Shown here: piece by piece, positions 53,346 to 62,960 of the stretch
Numbering within the stretch: position 1 is the stretch's first letter
How the letters are laid out: every line of letters begins with the position of its first letter
The notes under the pieces: model-generated
What the model was told of the DNA's origin: nothing
The model's database searches: none
What the model saw: the letters and a program-made list of their open reading frames with translations, nothing else
DNA from: Nocardioides sp. W7
GTDB lineage: Bacteria; Actinomycetota; Actinomycetes; Propionibacteriales; Nocardioidaceae
Direction of reading: 5' to 3'
NCBI RefSeq assembly: GCF_022919075.1
Contig: NZ_CP095078.1
Span: 310,001-374,000, forward strand
Length of the DNA stretch: 64,000 nucleotides
Position numbers and translations under genes: made by a program

Positions 53346-53440
53346 CCCGACCCGCGGCACCGGGCTCAGCGCCCATGAGCGGCGCACAGCACCCCGGGGA
53401 TGACGGAGCGAGGCGACGCCGCCGGTCTCCCGCGTCGGCG
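53346..53440 (+). pseudogene. Duplicated 5' end of the coiled-coil gene
   Basis: The sequence ggctcagcgcccatgagcgg and the next 40 bases nearly repeat the promoter and start of the gene at 55853. The fossil frame from 53375 reads MSGAQHPGDDGA followed by an Arg run, against MSGEQHPGDDGAGRRWRRRQ in the live gene. The TAGGCT -10 box has become CGGGCT here. It is cut off after about 25 codons. Confidence 0.7.
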
Positions 53441-53460
53441 GCCTCGTCCACTGACGACAC

Positions 53461-55692
53461 CTACCTCCGCTTCGGCACCCTGACCCTCGCCGAGCCCTTG
53501 CTCGGCAGCACGAGCCCGCTGCCGCCGTACGTCACGACGTAGGTGTGCCTGCCCGCAGACGGCCGCTTGACGATCAGCGTCGCCCGGCCGTTCCTCAGGA
53601 CCACCCGGGCCCTGACCGTACGACGCCCCTCGGTGACCGCGACCGTGCCCGTCGGCGCCGAGGCGGCGGCGACCGTGATCCTCAGCCGGACCGCCCGCTT
53701 CCTCTTGTCGTACGACGCCCGCACGGTCGTGCGGGAGACCTGCTTCACCTCCGGCACCGGGCCGATCGGGGCGGCGACCACCGCCGCGGTCGGGGCGGAG
53801 GTGGCGACGCCGGTCCAGTCCCAGAACCGCGCGGTGACCCGCAGCTGCAGGGTGGACCCGACATCCGCCCCGCCGAGCGGGTACGACGCGCCGGTGCCGA
53901 CGACCGTCGCGCCCCGCAGCCACTCGTAGGAGTGCTCGACCCCGACGTTGACGTTCCACCGGCCCGGCGTCGCCCGGAGCACCTGCCCGACGATCGCGCT
54001 CCCGCCGATCGTCGGCACGTCGTACGCCGTCAGCTGGTCGGTCAGCGCGACGTCGACGTCGGGCGCGAAGGCGCCCCCCTCGACCGTCACCGGCGTGGCG
54101 GTGGTGAAGTTGTTGCCCGCGCGCCACCACCTCGGTGCGAGCACGACCGGTCGACCGGTCTCGGAGTCCCAGCCCTCGGCCTCGACGTGCACGCGGTACT
54201 GGCCGGGCTCCACCTCGGCGCTCCACGTGCCGTCCTCCTCGGCCCAGCCCGACCACACCTCGCGGCCGTCCTCGTCGACGACGGCCACCTCGGCCTCGAA
54301 GGCGGGCACGGGGCTGGTGACGGTGCCGCGCAGGCCGCCGTACTGCTGCAGGACCCCGTCGATGCCGGTGCGGACCTGGTCCCAGCCGACGACGACCTCC
54401 GCGGCGCGCCGCACCGTGGGCTGCTGGCCGTGGTAGATGCTGCGGTAGTCGAAGCCGTCCGGGTCCTCGGTCCGGTGGAACTCGACCCGTACCACGGTGT
54501 CCTCGCCCTCGGCCGTCTCCGCCTCGACGGCGTCGAGGGCGTAGCGGCCGAAGCGGTCCGTCCGGCCCCAGTCGATCGATTTCCAGCCGTCCCCGTCCCG
54601 CACCCAGGCCGTGACCTCGACGCCGGGGATCGGGGCTCCCGCGCGGTCCAGCGCCCGGCCCGTGACGGCCGCGCCGTCGGTGACCGGCTCGGCGATCGCG
54701 AGCGTCGCGTCGATGCCGGTGGTGACCTGCGCCTCCGTGACGGTCACCGGGGTGGCCGCGGCAAGGGACGTGGCGTCCTCGTAGTACTCGGCCGCGAACC
54801 CACTGATCCGATCCACGAAGCCGATGCGCACCGCGCCCGCCTTCAGCCGGTCGATCCGGTAGCGCCCGTCGGCATCGGTCTCCACCGACCCCAGCGGCGC
54901 CCCGGTCGCCGCGAACGCGCCGACCAGTACGTCGTCTACGGGAGCACCGTCGGAACCGGTCACCCGGCCGGAGACCGATCCGACGGGACGCAGCTCGACC
55001 TCAGGCACCCGGATCCCCGTGCTGCCGGTCGGCAGGCTGAGGGACTCGCTGTCAGCGCGCACGGCGACGTCGTCGTACCACTCCTCGGCCAGGTCGCCGT
55101 CGGTCGGCGGCAGGAACTGCAGCTGGCGGTCGGCGGCACCGGTCGTGGCGATGCGATAGACGCCGTCGAGGTCGGTCTGCGCCGACTGCTCCGGCTCTTC
55201 CCCGGAGGTCCGGAAGACCTGGACGGTGCCACCGACCACGGGATCGCCCTCCTCGTCGACGACCCGACCCACGAGGACGTTGCTGCGCGGGTCGAGGTCG
55301 ACCGGGTCGAGCACCACGTCGTCGTCCTCGACGGTGACGACCTCGGCCTGCCCGGGGTCGGTCGTGTCGCCGTAGAACTCAGACGCCCAGAGCGACGAGT
55401 CCGTGGCGATGTGGAACGTGTACTCCCCCTCTTCCAGCGTCATCTTCAGCGGATATCCGGCACCGCCGTAGACGGTGTCCTGGGGGATGAAGTCCTCCCC
55501 GTCCTTGAGGTACGGCGTCACGAGCACCTGGCCGGTGGTGCTCAGACGCTGGCCGCCACCGGTGACGTTCACCGTCACGGTCTCGGACAGGCCGTCGGCC
55601 GCCGTGGCGGAGGTGGTGGGCACCAGGACCCCCGCGACGGCGACGGCACCGGCGAGGATCAGGGCGGGGAGTCGGGTCGAAGGGGGGTGCAC
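53461..55692 (-). CDS. Secreted CarboxypepD_reg / Ig-like repeat protein (743 aa)
   Basis: A Sec signal (LPALILAGAVAVAGVLVP, cleaved near ATA-ADG) is followed by several CarboxypepD_reg domains (NVLVGRVVDEEGDPVVGGTV; GSVSGRVTGSDGAPVDDVLV; GAAVTGRALDRAGAPIPGVE). One Ig-like repeat with GQVLRATPGRWNVNVG and a C-terminal basic Ig domain (RVVLRNGRATLIVKRPSAGR) complete it. There is no membrane anchor. It uses domains like those in the CIS-side giants but lies 10 kb away and in a separate unit. The GTG at 55692 has GGAAG upstream. Confidence 0.85.
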   Translation of the reverse strand: MHPPSTRLPALILAGAVAVAGVLVPTTSATAADGLSETVTVNVTGGGQRLSTTGQVLVTPYLKDGEDFIPQDTVYGGAGYPLKMTLEEGEYTFHIATDSSLWASEFYGDTTDPGQAEVVTVEDDDVVLDPVDLDPRSNVLVGRVVDEEGDPVVGGTVQVFRTSGEEPEQSAQTDLDGVYRIATTGAADRQLQFLPPTDGDLAEEWYDDVAVRADSESLSLPTGSTGIRVPEVELRPVGSVSGRVTGSDGAPVDDVLVGAFAATGAPLGSVETDADGRYRIDRLKAGAVRIGFVDRISGFAAEYYEDATSLAAATPVTVTEAQVTTGIDATLAIAEPVTDGAAVTGRALDRAGAPIPGVEVTAWVRDGDGWKSIDWGRTDRFGRYALDAVEAETAEGEDTVVRVEFHRTEDPDGFDYRSIYHGQQPTVRRAAEVVVGWDQVRTGIDGVLQQYGGLRGTVTSPVPAFEAEVAVVDEDGREVWSGWAEEDGTWSAEVEPGQYRVHVEAEGWDSETGRPVVLAPRWWRAGNNFTTATPVTVEGGAFAPDVDVALTDQLTAYDVPTIGGSAIVGQVLRATPGRWNVNVGVEHSYEWLRGATVVGTGASYPLGGADVGSTLQLRVTARFWDWTGVATSAPTAAVVAAPIGPVPEVKQVSRTTVRASYDKRKRAVRLRITVAAASAPTGTVAVTEGRRTVRARVVLRNGRATLIVKRPSAGRHTYVVTYGGSGLVLPSKGSARVRVPKRR

Positions 55693-55838
55693 GATCTCGC
55701 TTCCTGGTGAGAGACGGTCCTAACAGCGGGGAAACTAATCCCGATCCGCCTCGGGCAAAGACGGTTCGGCCGGATCGGGCCGGTCCTGCGGCGATGGTCC
55801 AGACCGGGCGCGTGCCCGGTCACCCGACCCACGACCAC

Positions 55839-55844
55839 TAGGCT
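55839..55844 (+). promoter_or_regulatory. -10 element of leaderless coiled-coil gene promoter
   Basis: TAGGCT, eight bases before the ATG at 55853. Confidence 0.5.
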
Positions 55845-55852
55845 CAGCGCCC

Positions 55853-58800
55853 ATGAGCGGCGAGCAGCACCCGGGGGACGACGGAGCGGGACGACGCTGG
55901 CGGCGACGCCAGTCCCCCACCTCCGCGGCGGTTCCGGCTGCCGTCGCGGCGCCCTCGCCGGAGGAGTTCGCCGGGCTGATGCGCGAGGCGACGGCCGCGG
56001 CCGAGCAGGCGACCGCACTGCGCCGCTCGGCCGAGCTCGCGGCGGCCGAGGCCCACGCCGAGAGGCTGGTCGCCGAGGAGGCCGCCCGCGACGCGACGCG
56101 GGCCCGCGAGTCGGCCGAGCAGTCGCTGGCGTCGTACCGCACCACCGTCGAGGAGGCGTACGGCGTCCGCACGGCCGCCGAGGAGGCCGCGGCGCGCGCG
56201 GCCCAGGAGGTCGCGACCGCGCACGAGTCCGCGGCCGAGACCGCGCGACTGCGCGAGGAGGCCGAGCAGGCCGCGACCCGGCAGGCCGAGGCGGCCACGG
56301 AGGCCGCGCGACTGCACGAGGAGGCCGAGCGCGCGGCGACCGACGCCGCGGACGCCCGGCAGGCGGCCGAGACGGCCGCCCGCGAGCAGGCCGAGGCCGC
56401 CACCGCCGCGCACGAGGCGCAGCTGGCCGCCGAGGAGGCCGCCCGGACGGCGGCCGTGACCGCGCAGGCCGCCCACGAGGCCCGCCTGGCCGCCGAGGAG
56501 GCCGCCCGACGACTGGCCGAGGACGCGGAGGCCGCCCACCGCGACCGGACCTCTGCCGAGGAGGCGCTGCGCGAGGCGTCCGCCGCCGCCACGACCGCGG
56601 CCGAGCAGCACTCGGAGCTCACCCGGATCGCCACCGAGCAGCGCGAGGCCGCGGAACGGGCCGCGGCCGAGCAGGCCACCGCGCGAGCAGCCGCCGAGAC
56701 CGCGGCCGCCGAGCAGGCCGCGGCGCGCACCGCCGCCGACGAGGCCGCCACCGCCGCCGCGAACGCCGCCGAACAGGCCCACACCGCCCGCACCACCGCG
56801 GAGCGGGCCGCGGCCGACCAGGCCGCTGCCGCCGAGGCCGCCCACACCGCCCGCCTCCAGGCCGAGGAGGCCGGTCGTCACCAGGCCGCCCTCGCCGGCC
56901 AGGCCGCCGCCGCCGAGACCGCCGCCCACACCACCGCCACCGAGCAGGCCCAGGCCGCAGCACAGGCCCACGAGGCCCACGCCGCCGCCGACGAGGCCGC
57001 GGCCGAGCAGGCCTCCGCACGCGCGGCCGCCGAGACCTCGGCCGCGGAGCAGGCCGCGGCCCGCACCGCCGCCGACGAGGCCGCGACCACCCAGGCGAAC
57101 GCCGCCACCGAGGCCCACTCCGCCCGCACCACCGCGGAGCAGGCCGCGGCCGACCAGGCCGGTGCCGCCGAGGCCGCGAACGCCGCCCGCCTCCAGGCCG
57201 AGGAGGCCGGTCGTCACCAGGCCGCCCTCGCCGGCCAGGCCGCCGCCGCCGAGACCGCCGCCCACACCACCGCCACAGAACAGGCCCAGGCCGCAGCACA
57301 GGCCCACGACGCCCGCGCCGCCGCCGACGAGGCCGCTGCCGAGCAGGCCACCGCCCGCGCGGCCGCCGAGACCGCGGCCGCCGAGCAGGCCGCGGCGCGC
57401 ACCGCCGCCGACCAGGCCGCCGCCGCCGCCGCTAACGCCGCCGAACAGGCCCACACCGCACGCACCACCGCCGAGCAGGCCGCCGGCACGGCCGCGGAGC
57501 AGGCCGAGGCCGCCCACACCGCCCGCCTCGAAGCCGAGGAGGCCGCCCGCGATCAGGCCGAGGCCGCCGGCCAGGCCGCCGCCGCCGAGCAGGCCGCCCA
57601 CACCACTGCCACCGAACAGGCCCGGGCCGCGGCCGCTGCCCACGACGCCCGCGCCGCCGCCGACGCGACCGCAGCCGAGCACGCCGCGGGCGCGCAGGCG
57701 GCGTACGACGCCCGCGCCGCCGCCGAGCAGGCAGCCGAGCAGGCCTTCACCGCCCGCACCGCCGCCGACGACGCCGCCCGGGCCCAGGCCGCGGCCGCCG
57801 CCCGCGCGCTCACCGAGCGGATCGCGGCCGAGCAGGCCGCCGCCGGGGCCGCCACCGTCAGCGAGCAGGCGCACGCCGCACGCACCGGCGCCGAGCAGAC
57901 GGCCCGCGAGCAGGCCGAGGCCGCCGGCCAGGCGGCCGCCGCCGAGCACGTCGCCCACACCACCGCCGCCGAGCAGGCCGAGGCGGCCGCCGCCGCCCAC
58001 GGCGCGCGCACAGCCGCCGAGCTGGTGGCCGTCGAGCTGGCCACGCAGGCCGAGGCCGCCCACCGGGGCCGCGCGGAGGCCGAGGCCGTCGCCGCAGCCG
58101 CGGTCGAGGCCCGCACCCGCGCGGAGGCCGACGCCCAGGCCCATGCCGAGCTCGCCGCCCAGGCCCACGCCGCGCTGACCGACGCCGAGCAGCGACTGGC
58201 GGAGCAGGCCGCGGCACTCGCCGCGGCACTGACCGCCCGCGAGGCCGCGGAGGCCGATGCGTCCGAGCACGCCCGGCTCCGGGCGGAGGTCGAGGACGCC
58301 GCCGAGCGACGTGCTGTCGAGCGGCAGGCCGTGGAGTCCTCGGTGCGCTACCAGGCCGAGCTGGCCCAGGCGGCGCTCGAGGAGCGGCTCGTCGCCGAGC
58401 AGCGGGCCGCCGACCTGGCCCACCAGCTCGCCGAGCTCCGCGCCCAGCAGCTCGGCGTCGACCCCGGCACGAAGCGGAGCCGACCCCGACCGGCCCCCAC
58501 CGCCGAGGAGGCCGTGACGGACCCGCCGACCGGCCCGGTCACCTTCAAGCGCGGCAGCGGCCGGCGACTGCTGTCGGTGGTCCTGCTCGTCGCCGCCCTG
58601 GCCGCCGCCGCCGGCACGGCGTACGTCGCCTCCGAGCGCGACCTGCTCCAGCCGCTCGGCATCGCCCTTTCGGCGGCCACGGTGGTTCTGGTGCTGCTCG
58701 GCCTCGCCGTCCGGCCCCGCGGCCGGACCGTCACCGTGGACGACGGCGTCGTGGTCGTCGTCGACGGCGACAGCCAGCACCGCTTCGACCTCACCAGCGA

Positions 58801-58954
58801 CCGCACCCAGATCGAGGTCCACGGCCAGCCGGGCGACCGCGGCTGGCGCCTCGACTTCGTACGACGCAGCATGCCGCCGGTCAGCATCGACCGCCGCTCG
58901 GCCGACCCCGAGGAGCTGACCCGCCTGCTGCGCAGGTGGCGCCCCGAGCTGTGA
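55853..58954 (+). CDS. Long Ala/Glu-rich coiled-coil membrane protein (1033 aa)
   Basis: Residues about 40-870 are an uninterrupted Ala/Glu/Gln/Arg-rich helix (EEAARTAAVTAQAAHEARLA type) with heptad spacing. Within it, 112-residue units repeat at 336-bp intervals. Two hydrophobic segments follow near residue 905 (LLSVVLLVAALAAAAGTAYV and LGIALSAATVVLVLLGLAV). The C-terminus is a small beta-rich domain (VDDGVVVVVDGDSQHRFDLT; VDRRSADPEELTRLLRR type ending RRWRPEL). The topology suggests a long cytosolic rod and a cytosolic C-terminus with a two-span hairpin. The function is not known; a structural or polarity role is possible. Confidence 0.82.
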   Translation: MSGEQHPGDDGAGRRWRRRQSPTSAAVPAAVAAPSPEEFAGLMREATAAAEQATALRRSAELAAAEAHAERLVAEEAARDATRARESAEQSLASYRTTVEEAYGVRTAAEEAAARAAQEVATAHESAAETARLREEAEQAATRQAEAATEAARLHEEAERAATDAADARQAAETAAREQAEAATAAHEAQLAAEEAARTAAVTAQAAHEARLAAEEAARRLAEDAEAAHRDRTSAEEALREASAAATTAAEQHSELTRIATEQREAAERAAAEQATARAAAETAAAEQAAARTAADEAATAAANAAEQAHTARTTAERAAADQAAAAEAAHTARLQAEEAGRHQAALAGQAAAAETAAHTTATEQAQAAAQAHEAHAAADEAAAEQASARAAAETSAAEQAAARTAADEAATTQANAATEAHSARTTAEQAAADQAGAAEAANAARLQAEEAGRHQAALAGQAAAAETAAHTTATEQAQAAAQAHDARAAADEAAAEQATARAAAETAAAEQAAARTAADQAAAAAANAAEQAHTARTTAEQAAGTAAEQAEAAHTARLEAEEAARDQAEAAGQAAAAEQAAHTTATEQARAAAAAHDARAAADATAAEHAAGAQAAYDARAAAEQAAEQAFTARTAADDAARAQAAAAARALTERIAAEQAAAGAATVSEQAHAARTGAEQTAREQAEAAGQAAAAEHVAHTTAAEQAEAAAAAHGARTAAELVAVELATQAEAAHRGRAEAEAVAAAAVEARTRAEADAQAHAELAAQAHAALTDAEQRLAEQAAALAAALTAREAAEADASEHARLRAEVEDAAERRAVERQAVESSVRYQAELAQAALEERLVAEQRAADLAHQLAELRAQQLGVDPGTKRSRPRPAPTAEEAVTDPPTGPVTFKRGSGRRLLSVVLLVAALAAAAGTAYVASERDLLQPLGIALSAATVVLVLLGLAVRPRGRTVTVDDGVVVVVDGDSQHRFDLTSDRTQIEVHGQPGDRGWRLDFVRRSMPPVSIDRRSADPEELTRLLRRWRPEL
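56662..57669 (+). repeat. 336-bp tandem repeats in the coiled-coil gene (three units)
   Basis: The string ggccaggccgccgccgccga recurs at 56897, 57233 and 57569, exactly 336 bp apart; the first two units are nearly identical and the third is diverged. A fourth related block is 357 bp further. 336 bp is 112 codons, or 16 heptads. Confidence 0.8.
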
Positions 58955-58958
58955 TCGG

Positions 58959-58986
58959 GACGCCGGCCGTCAGGGCGGCCGGCGTC
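58959..58986. terminator. 11-bp bidirectional terminator hairpin
   Basis: gacgccggccg and cggccggcgtc pair around tcaggg between the convergent coiled-coil and esterase genes; it includes the esterase stop codon. Confidence 0.7.
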
Positions 58987-60007
58987 AGGGGAGCAGCGCG
59001 GCGCGGAGCCGCTCGGCGACGACGGCGTTCGCGGCCGGGGCGCTGCGCCCCGCACCGGCGATGTTGAAGAAGCCGTGGATCTGGTCGGGGAACCGGCGCA
59101 GCTCGACGGTGGCGCCGGCTTGCTCCAGCCGTCGGGCGTAGGCCTCGCCCTCGTCGCGCAGCGGGTCGAACCCGGCGGTGACGACCAGGGCGGGCGCGAG
59201 GCCGGCGGGCAGCTCGGCGTACGCCGGCGAGACCCTCGGGTCGAGCGGGTCGGCGTCGCCGACGTAGCTGCTGGCGGCGAGGTCGATGAACTCCTGGGTC
59301 AGGTAGAAGCCCTGCGCGAACAGCCGGGCGCTCAGGGTGGGGTGCGCGTGGTCGGTCACCGGGTAGATCAGGAGCTGGAACGCCAGCGGCAGCCCGTCGC
59401 GAGCCGCCTCGATCGCCACCCCGGCCGCAAGGTTGCCGCCGGCCGAGTCGCCGCCGACGGCCACCCGCCCGGGCTCGGTGCCGAGTTCGTCGGTGTGGTC
59501 GAGCACCCAGCGGTACGCCGCCTGGGCGTCGTCGTACGCCGCCGGGAACGGGTGCTCGGGCGCCAGCCGGTAGTCGACCGCCAGCACCCGCACCCCGGAC
59601 CGCTCCGCGAGCGACCGGCAGCCCGCGTCGTGGGTCTCCAGGTCGCCGAAGAAGAAGCCGCCGCCGTGGAAGAAGACGAGCAGCGGCCCGGGCGTCGCGG
59701 CCCCGGTGGGCACGTAGAGCCGGGCGCCGAGGCCGGCGACCCGCAGGTCGCGCACCGACCCGATCGCCTGGTCGCCGCCGGCCAGGCGGGTGTGGTCGAC
59801 GGCCGCCAGCCGGGCCCTCGGGATCGGCATCGTCTCGACGCCGGCCTTCCGGGCCAGGCGCTGCAGGCGCAGCATCAGCTGGGTGTCGGCGGCGAGCGTC
59901 TGCCCGTCGAGGTGCACGGGCCGCCCGCCCAGTCGGCGCTGCACCGGCTCCGGCAGGGCGAGCACGGCGGTCAGCAGCGAGCGTTCGACGCGATGACGCA
60001 GGTTCAC
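58985..60007 (-). CDS. Alpha/beta hydrolase, HSL-type esterase (340 aa)
   Basis: Oxyanion-hole motif [11 protein letters not shown], nucleophile elbow VGGDSAGGN (Ser at about 188), acid region [11 protein letters not shown], and catalytic His in DQIHGFF, all as in hormone-sensitive-lipase-family carboxylesterases. It is a cytosolic enzyme that probably hydrolyses short acyl esters; the natural substrate is unknown. I chose the GTG at 60007 because a TAGGTT -10 element ends seven bases before it and the longer open frame upstream is not needed for the fold. Confidence 0.9.
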   Translation of the reverse strand: MNLRHRVERSLLTAVLALPEPVQRRLGGRPVHLDGQTLAADTQLMLRLQRLARKAGVETMPIPRARLAAVDHTRLAGGDQAIGSVRDLRVAGLGARLYVPTGAATPGPLLVFFHGGGFFFGDLETHDAGCRSLAERSGVRVLAVDYRLAPEHPFPAAYDDAQAAYRWVLDHTDELGTEPGRVAVGGDSAGGNLAAGVAIEAARDGLPLAFQLLIYPVTDHAHPTLSARLFAQGFYLTQEFIDLAASSYVGDADPLDPRVSPAYAELPAGLAPALVVTAGFDPLRDEGEAYARRLEQAGATVELRRFPDQIHGFFNIAGAGRSAPAANAVVAERLRAALLP

Positions 60008-60014
60008 GAGCGCC

Positions 60015-60020
60015 AACCTA
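60015..60020 (-). promoter_or_regulatory. -10 element of leaderless esterase promoter
   Basis: TAGGTT on the minus strand, seven bases before the GTG at 60007. Confidence 0.55.
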
Positions 60021-60086
60021 GATGACCCGCGCCTACCGGCCCCCCGGTGCCGCTCCGGAGGACACCTGGCGTTCACCCGTCGATGC

Positions 60087-60092
60087 CACAAT
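60087..60092 (+). promoter_or_regulatory. ppk1: Candidate -10 element of ppk1
   Basis: CACAAT, six bases before the ATG at 60099; no ribosome site is seen between them. Confidence 0.4.
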
Positions 60093-60098
60093 GGCGTC

Positions 60099-62249
60099 AT
60101 GTCAGCCGAGATCGTCCCGGTCTCGTCGAACGAGGCCGCTCCCGAGGAGCCCTTCGACGTCGAGCCGCCGTACGTCCCCGACCACGAGGCGCTCGCCGCG
60201 GTCGAGAAGTACGACGACCGCTTCCTCGACCGGGAGCTCTCCTGGCTGCACTTCAACCAGCGGGTGCTCGAGCTGGCCGAGGACCCCACCCTGCCGCTGC
60301 TGGAGCGGGCCCGGTTCCTGGCCATCTTCACCAGCAACCTCGACGAGTTCTTCATGGTGCGCGTCGCCGGCCTCAAGCGCCGGATCGCCGCCGGCCTCGC
60401 CGTGCGTGCCGCCTCGGGGATGATGCCGCGCGAGGTGCTGGAGAGCATCTGGTCGACGACCCGCGGACTGAGCGAGCGGCACGCCCGGATCTTCCGCGAG
60501 GACATCGTGCCCTCGCTCACCGAAGCCGGGATCGAGCTGGTCCGCTGGGACGACCTGGACCGCGAGGAGCAGAAGTCCTGCAAGCGGCTGTTCAAGGACC
60601 GGATCTTCCCGGTGCTCACGCCGCTGGCTGTCGACCCGGCCCACCCGTTCCCCTACATCTCGGGGCTCTCGCTCAACCTGGCGGTGCTGATCCGCAACCC
60701 GAAGACCCGCAAGGAGCACTTCGCGCGGGTCAAGGTGCCGCCGATCTTCGCGCGGTTCGTCCCGCTCGGGAACCAGCGCTTCGTGCCGCTCGAGGACGTC
60801 ATCCGCGAGCACCTCAAGCGGCTCTTCCCGGGCATGGAGGTGCTGGAGGTGCACACCTTCCGGGTCACCCGCAACGAGGACCTCGAGGTCGAGGAGGACG
60901 ACGCCGAGAACCTGCTCGCCGCCCTGGAGAAGGAGCTGCTGCGGCGGCGCTTCGGGCCGCCGGTGCGCCTGGAGGTCGAGGAGTCGATCTCGACCTCGGT
61001 GCTGGAGCTGCTGATGGACGAGCTGGGCGTCGTCGACCAGGAGGTCTTCCGGCTGCCCGGCCCGCTGGACCTGCGCGGCCTGCACGGGATCGCCGATCTG
61101 GGCCGCGAGGAGCTGAAGTTCCCCGCCTTCCTGCCCACCACCCACCACCGGCTCGCCGAGGTGGAGTCCTCCGCACCGGTGGACGTGTTCAAGGCGACCC
61201 GGCGCAACGACGTACTGCTGCACCACCCGTACGACTCGTTCGCCACCTCGGTGCAGCGCTTCATCGAGCAGGCCGCCGCCGACCCGCACGTGCTGGCCAT
61301 CAAGCAGACGCTCTACCGCACCTCCGGCGACAGCCCGATCATCGACGCCCTGATCGACGCCGCCGAGGCCGGCAAGCAGGTGCTGGTGATCGTCGAGATC
61401 AAGGCCCGCTTCGACGAGCAGGCCAACATCCGGTGGGCCCGCAAGCTGGAGCAGGCCGGCTGCCACGTCGTCTACGGCCTGGTGGGCCTCAAGACCCACT
61501 GCAAGCTCGCCCTGGTGGTGCGCGACGAGCCCGACGGCATCCGCCGCTACACCCACATCGGCACCGGCAACTACAACCCGAAGACCTCGCGGATGTACGA
61601 GGACCTCGGGCTGATCACCACCAACGAGACCATCGGCGAGGACGTCGCCCACCTGTTCAACAACCTGTCGGGCTGGTCGCGCAACGCGTCGTACGACGAG
61701 CTGCTCGTCGCGCCGGACTCGGTGCGCGACGGACTGATCGACCAGATCCACCGGGAGGTCGCCCACCACGCCGCCGGCCGGCCCGCCCGGATCCGGATGA
61801 AGGCCAACTCGGTGGTCGACGAGGCGGTGATCGACGCGCTCTACCTCGCCTCGCAGGCCGGCGTCCCGGTCCAGCTGCTCGTGCGCGGCATCTGCGCCCT
61901 GCGCCCTGGCGTACCCGGCCTGTCGGAGACGATCGAGGTGCGCTCGATCCTGGGCCGGTTCCTGGAACACAGCCGGGTGTTCTCCTTCGAGAACGGCGGC
62001 GAGCCGGTCGTCTGGATCGGCTCGGCCGACATGATGCACCGCAACCTGGACCGCCGGGTGGAGGTCCTGGTTCGACTGCCCGGCGACGACAGCGTCACCG
62101 CGGTCGGCACCATGCTCGACCTGGCCTTCGCGCCCAGTACCTCGGCGTGGCTCCTCGACAGCGCCGGCGACTGGCGGCGCAACGAGGGTGACGTGCATCT
62201 CCAGGAGAGCCTGATCGAGCGTCAGCGGCGCCGCCGACCGAACTCCTGA
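60099..62249 (+). CDS. ppk1: Polyphosphate kinase Ppk1 (716 aa)
   Basis: All four Ppk1 domains are present: N ([35 protein letters not shown]), head ([20 protein letters not shown]), C1 ([40 protein letters not shown]), and C2 ([40 protein letters not shown]). The phosphorylated His is in HIGTGNYN, at about residue 486. The enzyme makes inorganic polyphosphate from ATP. The following DUF47 and Pit genes (88 bp on) form a phosphate module. The N-terminal 35 residues are an acidic extension. Confidence 0.96.
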   Translation: MSAEIVPVSSNEAAPEEPFDVEPPYVPDHEALAAVEKYDDRFLDRELSWLHFNQRVLELAEDPTLPLLERARFLAIFTSNLDEFFMVRVAGLKRRIAAGLAVRAASGMMPREVLESIWSTTRGLSERHARIFREDIVPSLTEAGIELVRWDDLDREEQKSCKRLFKDRIFPVLTPLAVDPAHPFPYISGLSLNLAVLIRNPKTRKEHFARVKVPPIFARFVPLGNQRFVPLEDVIREHLKRLFPGMEVLEVHTFRVTRNEDLEVEEDDAENLLAALEKELLRRRFGPPVRLEVEESISTSVLELLMDELGVVDQEVFRLPGPLDLRGLHGIADLGREELKFPAFLPTTHHRLAEVESSAPVDVFKATRRNDVLLHHPYDSFATSVQRFIEQAAADPHVLAIKQTLYRTSGDSPIIDALIDAAEAGKQVLVIVEIKARFDEQANIRWARKLEQAGCHVVYGLVGLKTHCKLALVVRDEPDGIRRYTHIGTGNYNPKTSRMYEDLGLITTNETIGEDVAHLFNNLSGWSRNASYDELLVAPDSVRDGLIDQIHREVAHHAAGRPARIRMKANSVVDEAVIDALYLASQAGVPVQLLVRGICALRPGVPGLSETIEVRSILGRFLEHSRVFSFENGGEPVVWIGSADMMHRNLDRRVEVLVRLPGDDSVTAVGTMLDLAFAPSTSAWLLDSAGDWRRNEGDVHLQESLIERQRRRRPNS

Positions 62250-62270
62250 GGGCCGCGGCGGGCATCCGAC

Positions 62271-62301
62271 TTGTGTCGTTCGTCTGCCGACCCCCTAGCA
62301 T
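62271..62301 (+). promoter_or_regulatory. Candidate promoter of the DUF47-pit operon
   Basis: TTGTGT, 19 bp, then TAGCAT, giving a leader of about 30 bases that contains the CCAGGAG ribosome site before the GTG at 62338. Confidence 0.45.
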
Positions 62302-62337
62302 GATGGGCGTTTGCTTCCCGCTCTCCAGGAGTTCTTC

Positions 62338-62955
62338 GTGGCGTTCCGCTTCCGGCCGGTCGATACCTCGTTCTACGATCTCTTCACCGACTCGGCCAAC
62401 CACCTGGTGACCGGCACGGCGCTGCTGGCCGAGATGCTCAGCGAAGGCGCCGATCACGACGATGTCGCCCGGCGCATGCGCGACGCCGAGCACGCGGCCG
62501 ACGACACGACCCACGCGATCATCAAGAAGGTCAACTCGACCTTCGTGACGCCGTTCGACCGCGAGGACATCTACTCGCTGGCCTCGGGTCTCGACGACGT
62601 CATGGACATGATGGACGAGGTCGTCGACATGATCCTGCTCTACGAGGTCCGGCAGCTGCCGGCCGCACTGTCGAACCAGGTCGAGGTGCTGCAGCGCTGC
62701 GCCGAGCTGACCTCCGCCTGGATGCCGCGGCTGCAGTCGATGCAGTCCCTCGAGGAGTACTGGATCGAGATCAACCGGCTGGAGAACACCGGCGACAAGA
62801 ACCACCGCCGGATCCTGGCCAACCTCTTCTCGGGTGAGTACAAGACCATCGAGGTGCTGAAGCTGAAGGACATCGTGGAGTCCCTCGAGGACGCCATCGA
62901 CGCCTTCGAGAAGGTCGCCAACATCGTGGAGCAGATCGCCGTCAAGGAGTCCTGA
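62338..62955 (+). CDS. DUF47 (PhoU-like) phosphate transport accessory protein (205 aa)
   Basis: Helical bundle of the DUF47/PhoU-like family: RFRPVDTSFYDLFTDSANHL, MRDAEHAADDTTHAIIKKVN, FVTPFDREDIYSLASGLDDV, and C-terminal LKDIVESLEDAIDAFEKVAN. Such proteins sit beside Pit transporters and are thought to control them through metal or phosphate binding. The GTG at 62338 follows CCAGGAG. It ends 5 bp before the Pit gene, so the two are co-translated. Confidence 0.94.
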   Translation: MAFRFRPVDTSFYDLFTDSANHLVTGTALLAEMLSEGADHDDVARRMRDAEHAADDTTHAIIKKVNSTFVTPFDREDIYSLASGLDDVMDMMDEVVDMILLYEVRQLPAALSNQVEVLQRCAELTSAWMPRLQSMQSLEEYWIEINRLENTGDKNHRRILANLFSGEYKTIEVLKLKDIVESLEDAIDAFEKVANIVEQIAVKES

Positions 62956-62960
62956 CCCAC

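Noticed and set aside
55844-58822. Gly/Leu-rich minus-strand open frame opposite the coiled-coil gene
   Set aside because: Mirror of the Ala/Glu repeat codons; no start site or domain; the plus frame has promoter, heptads and membrane spans.
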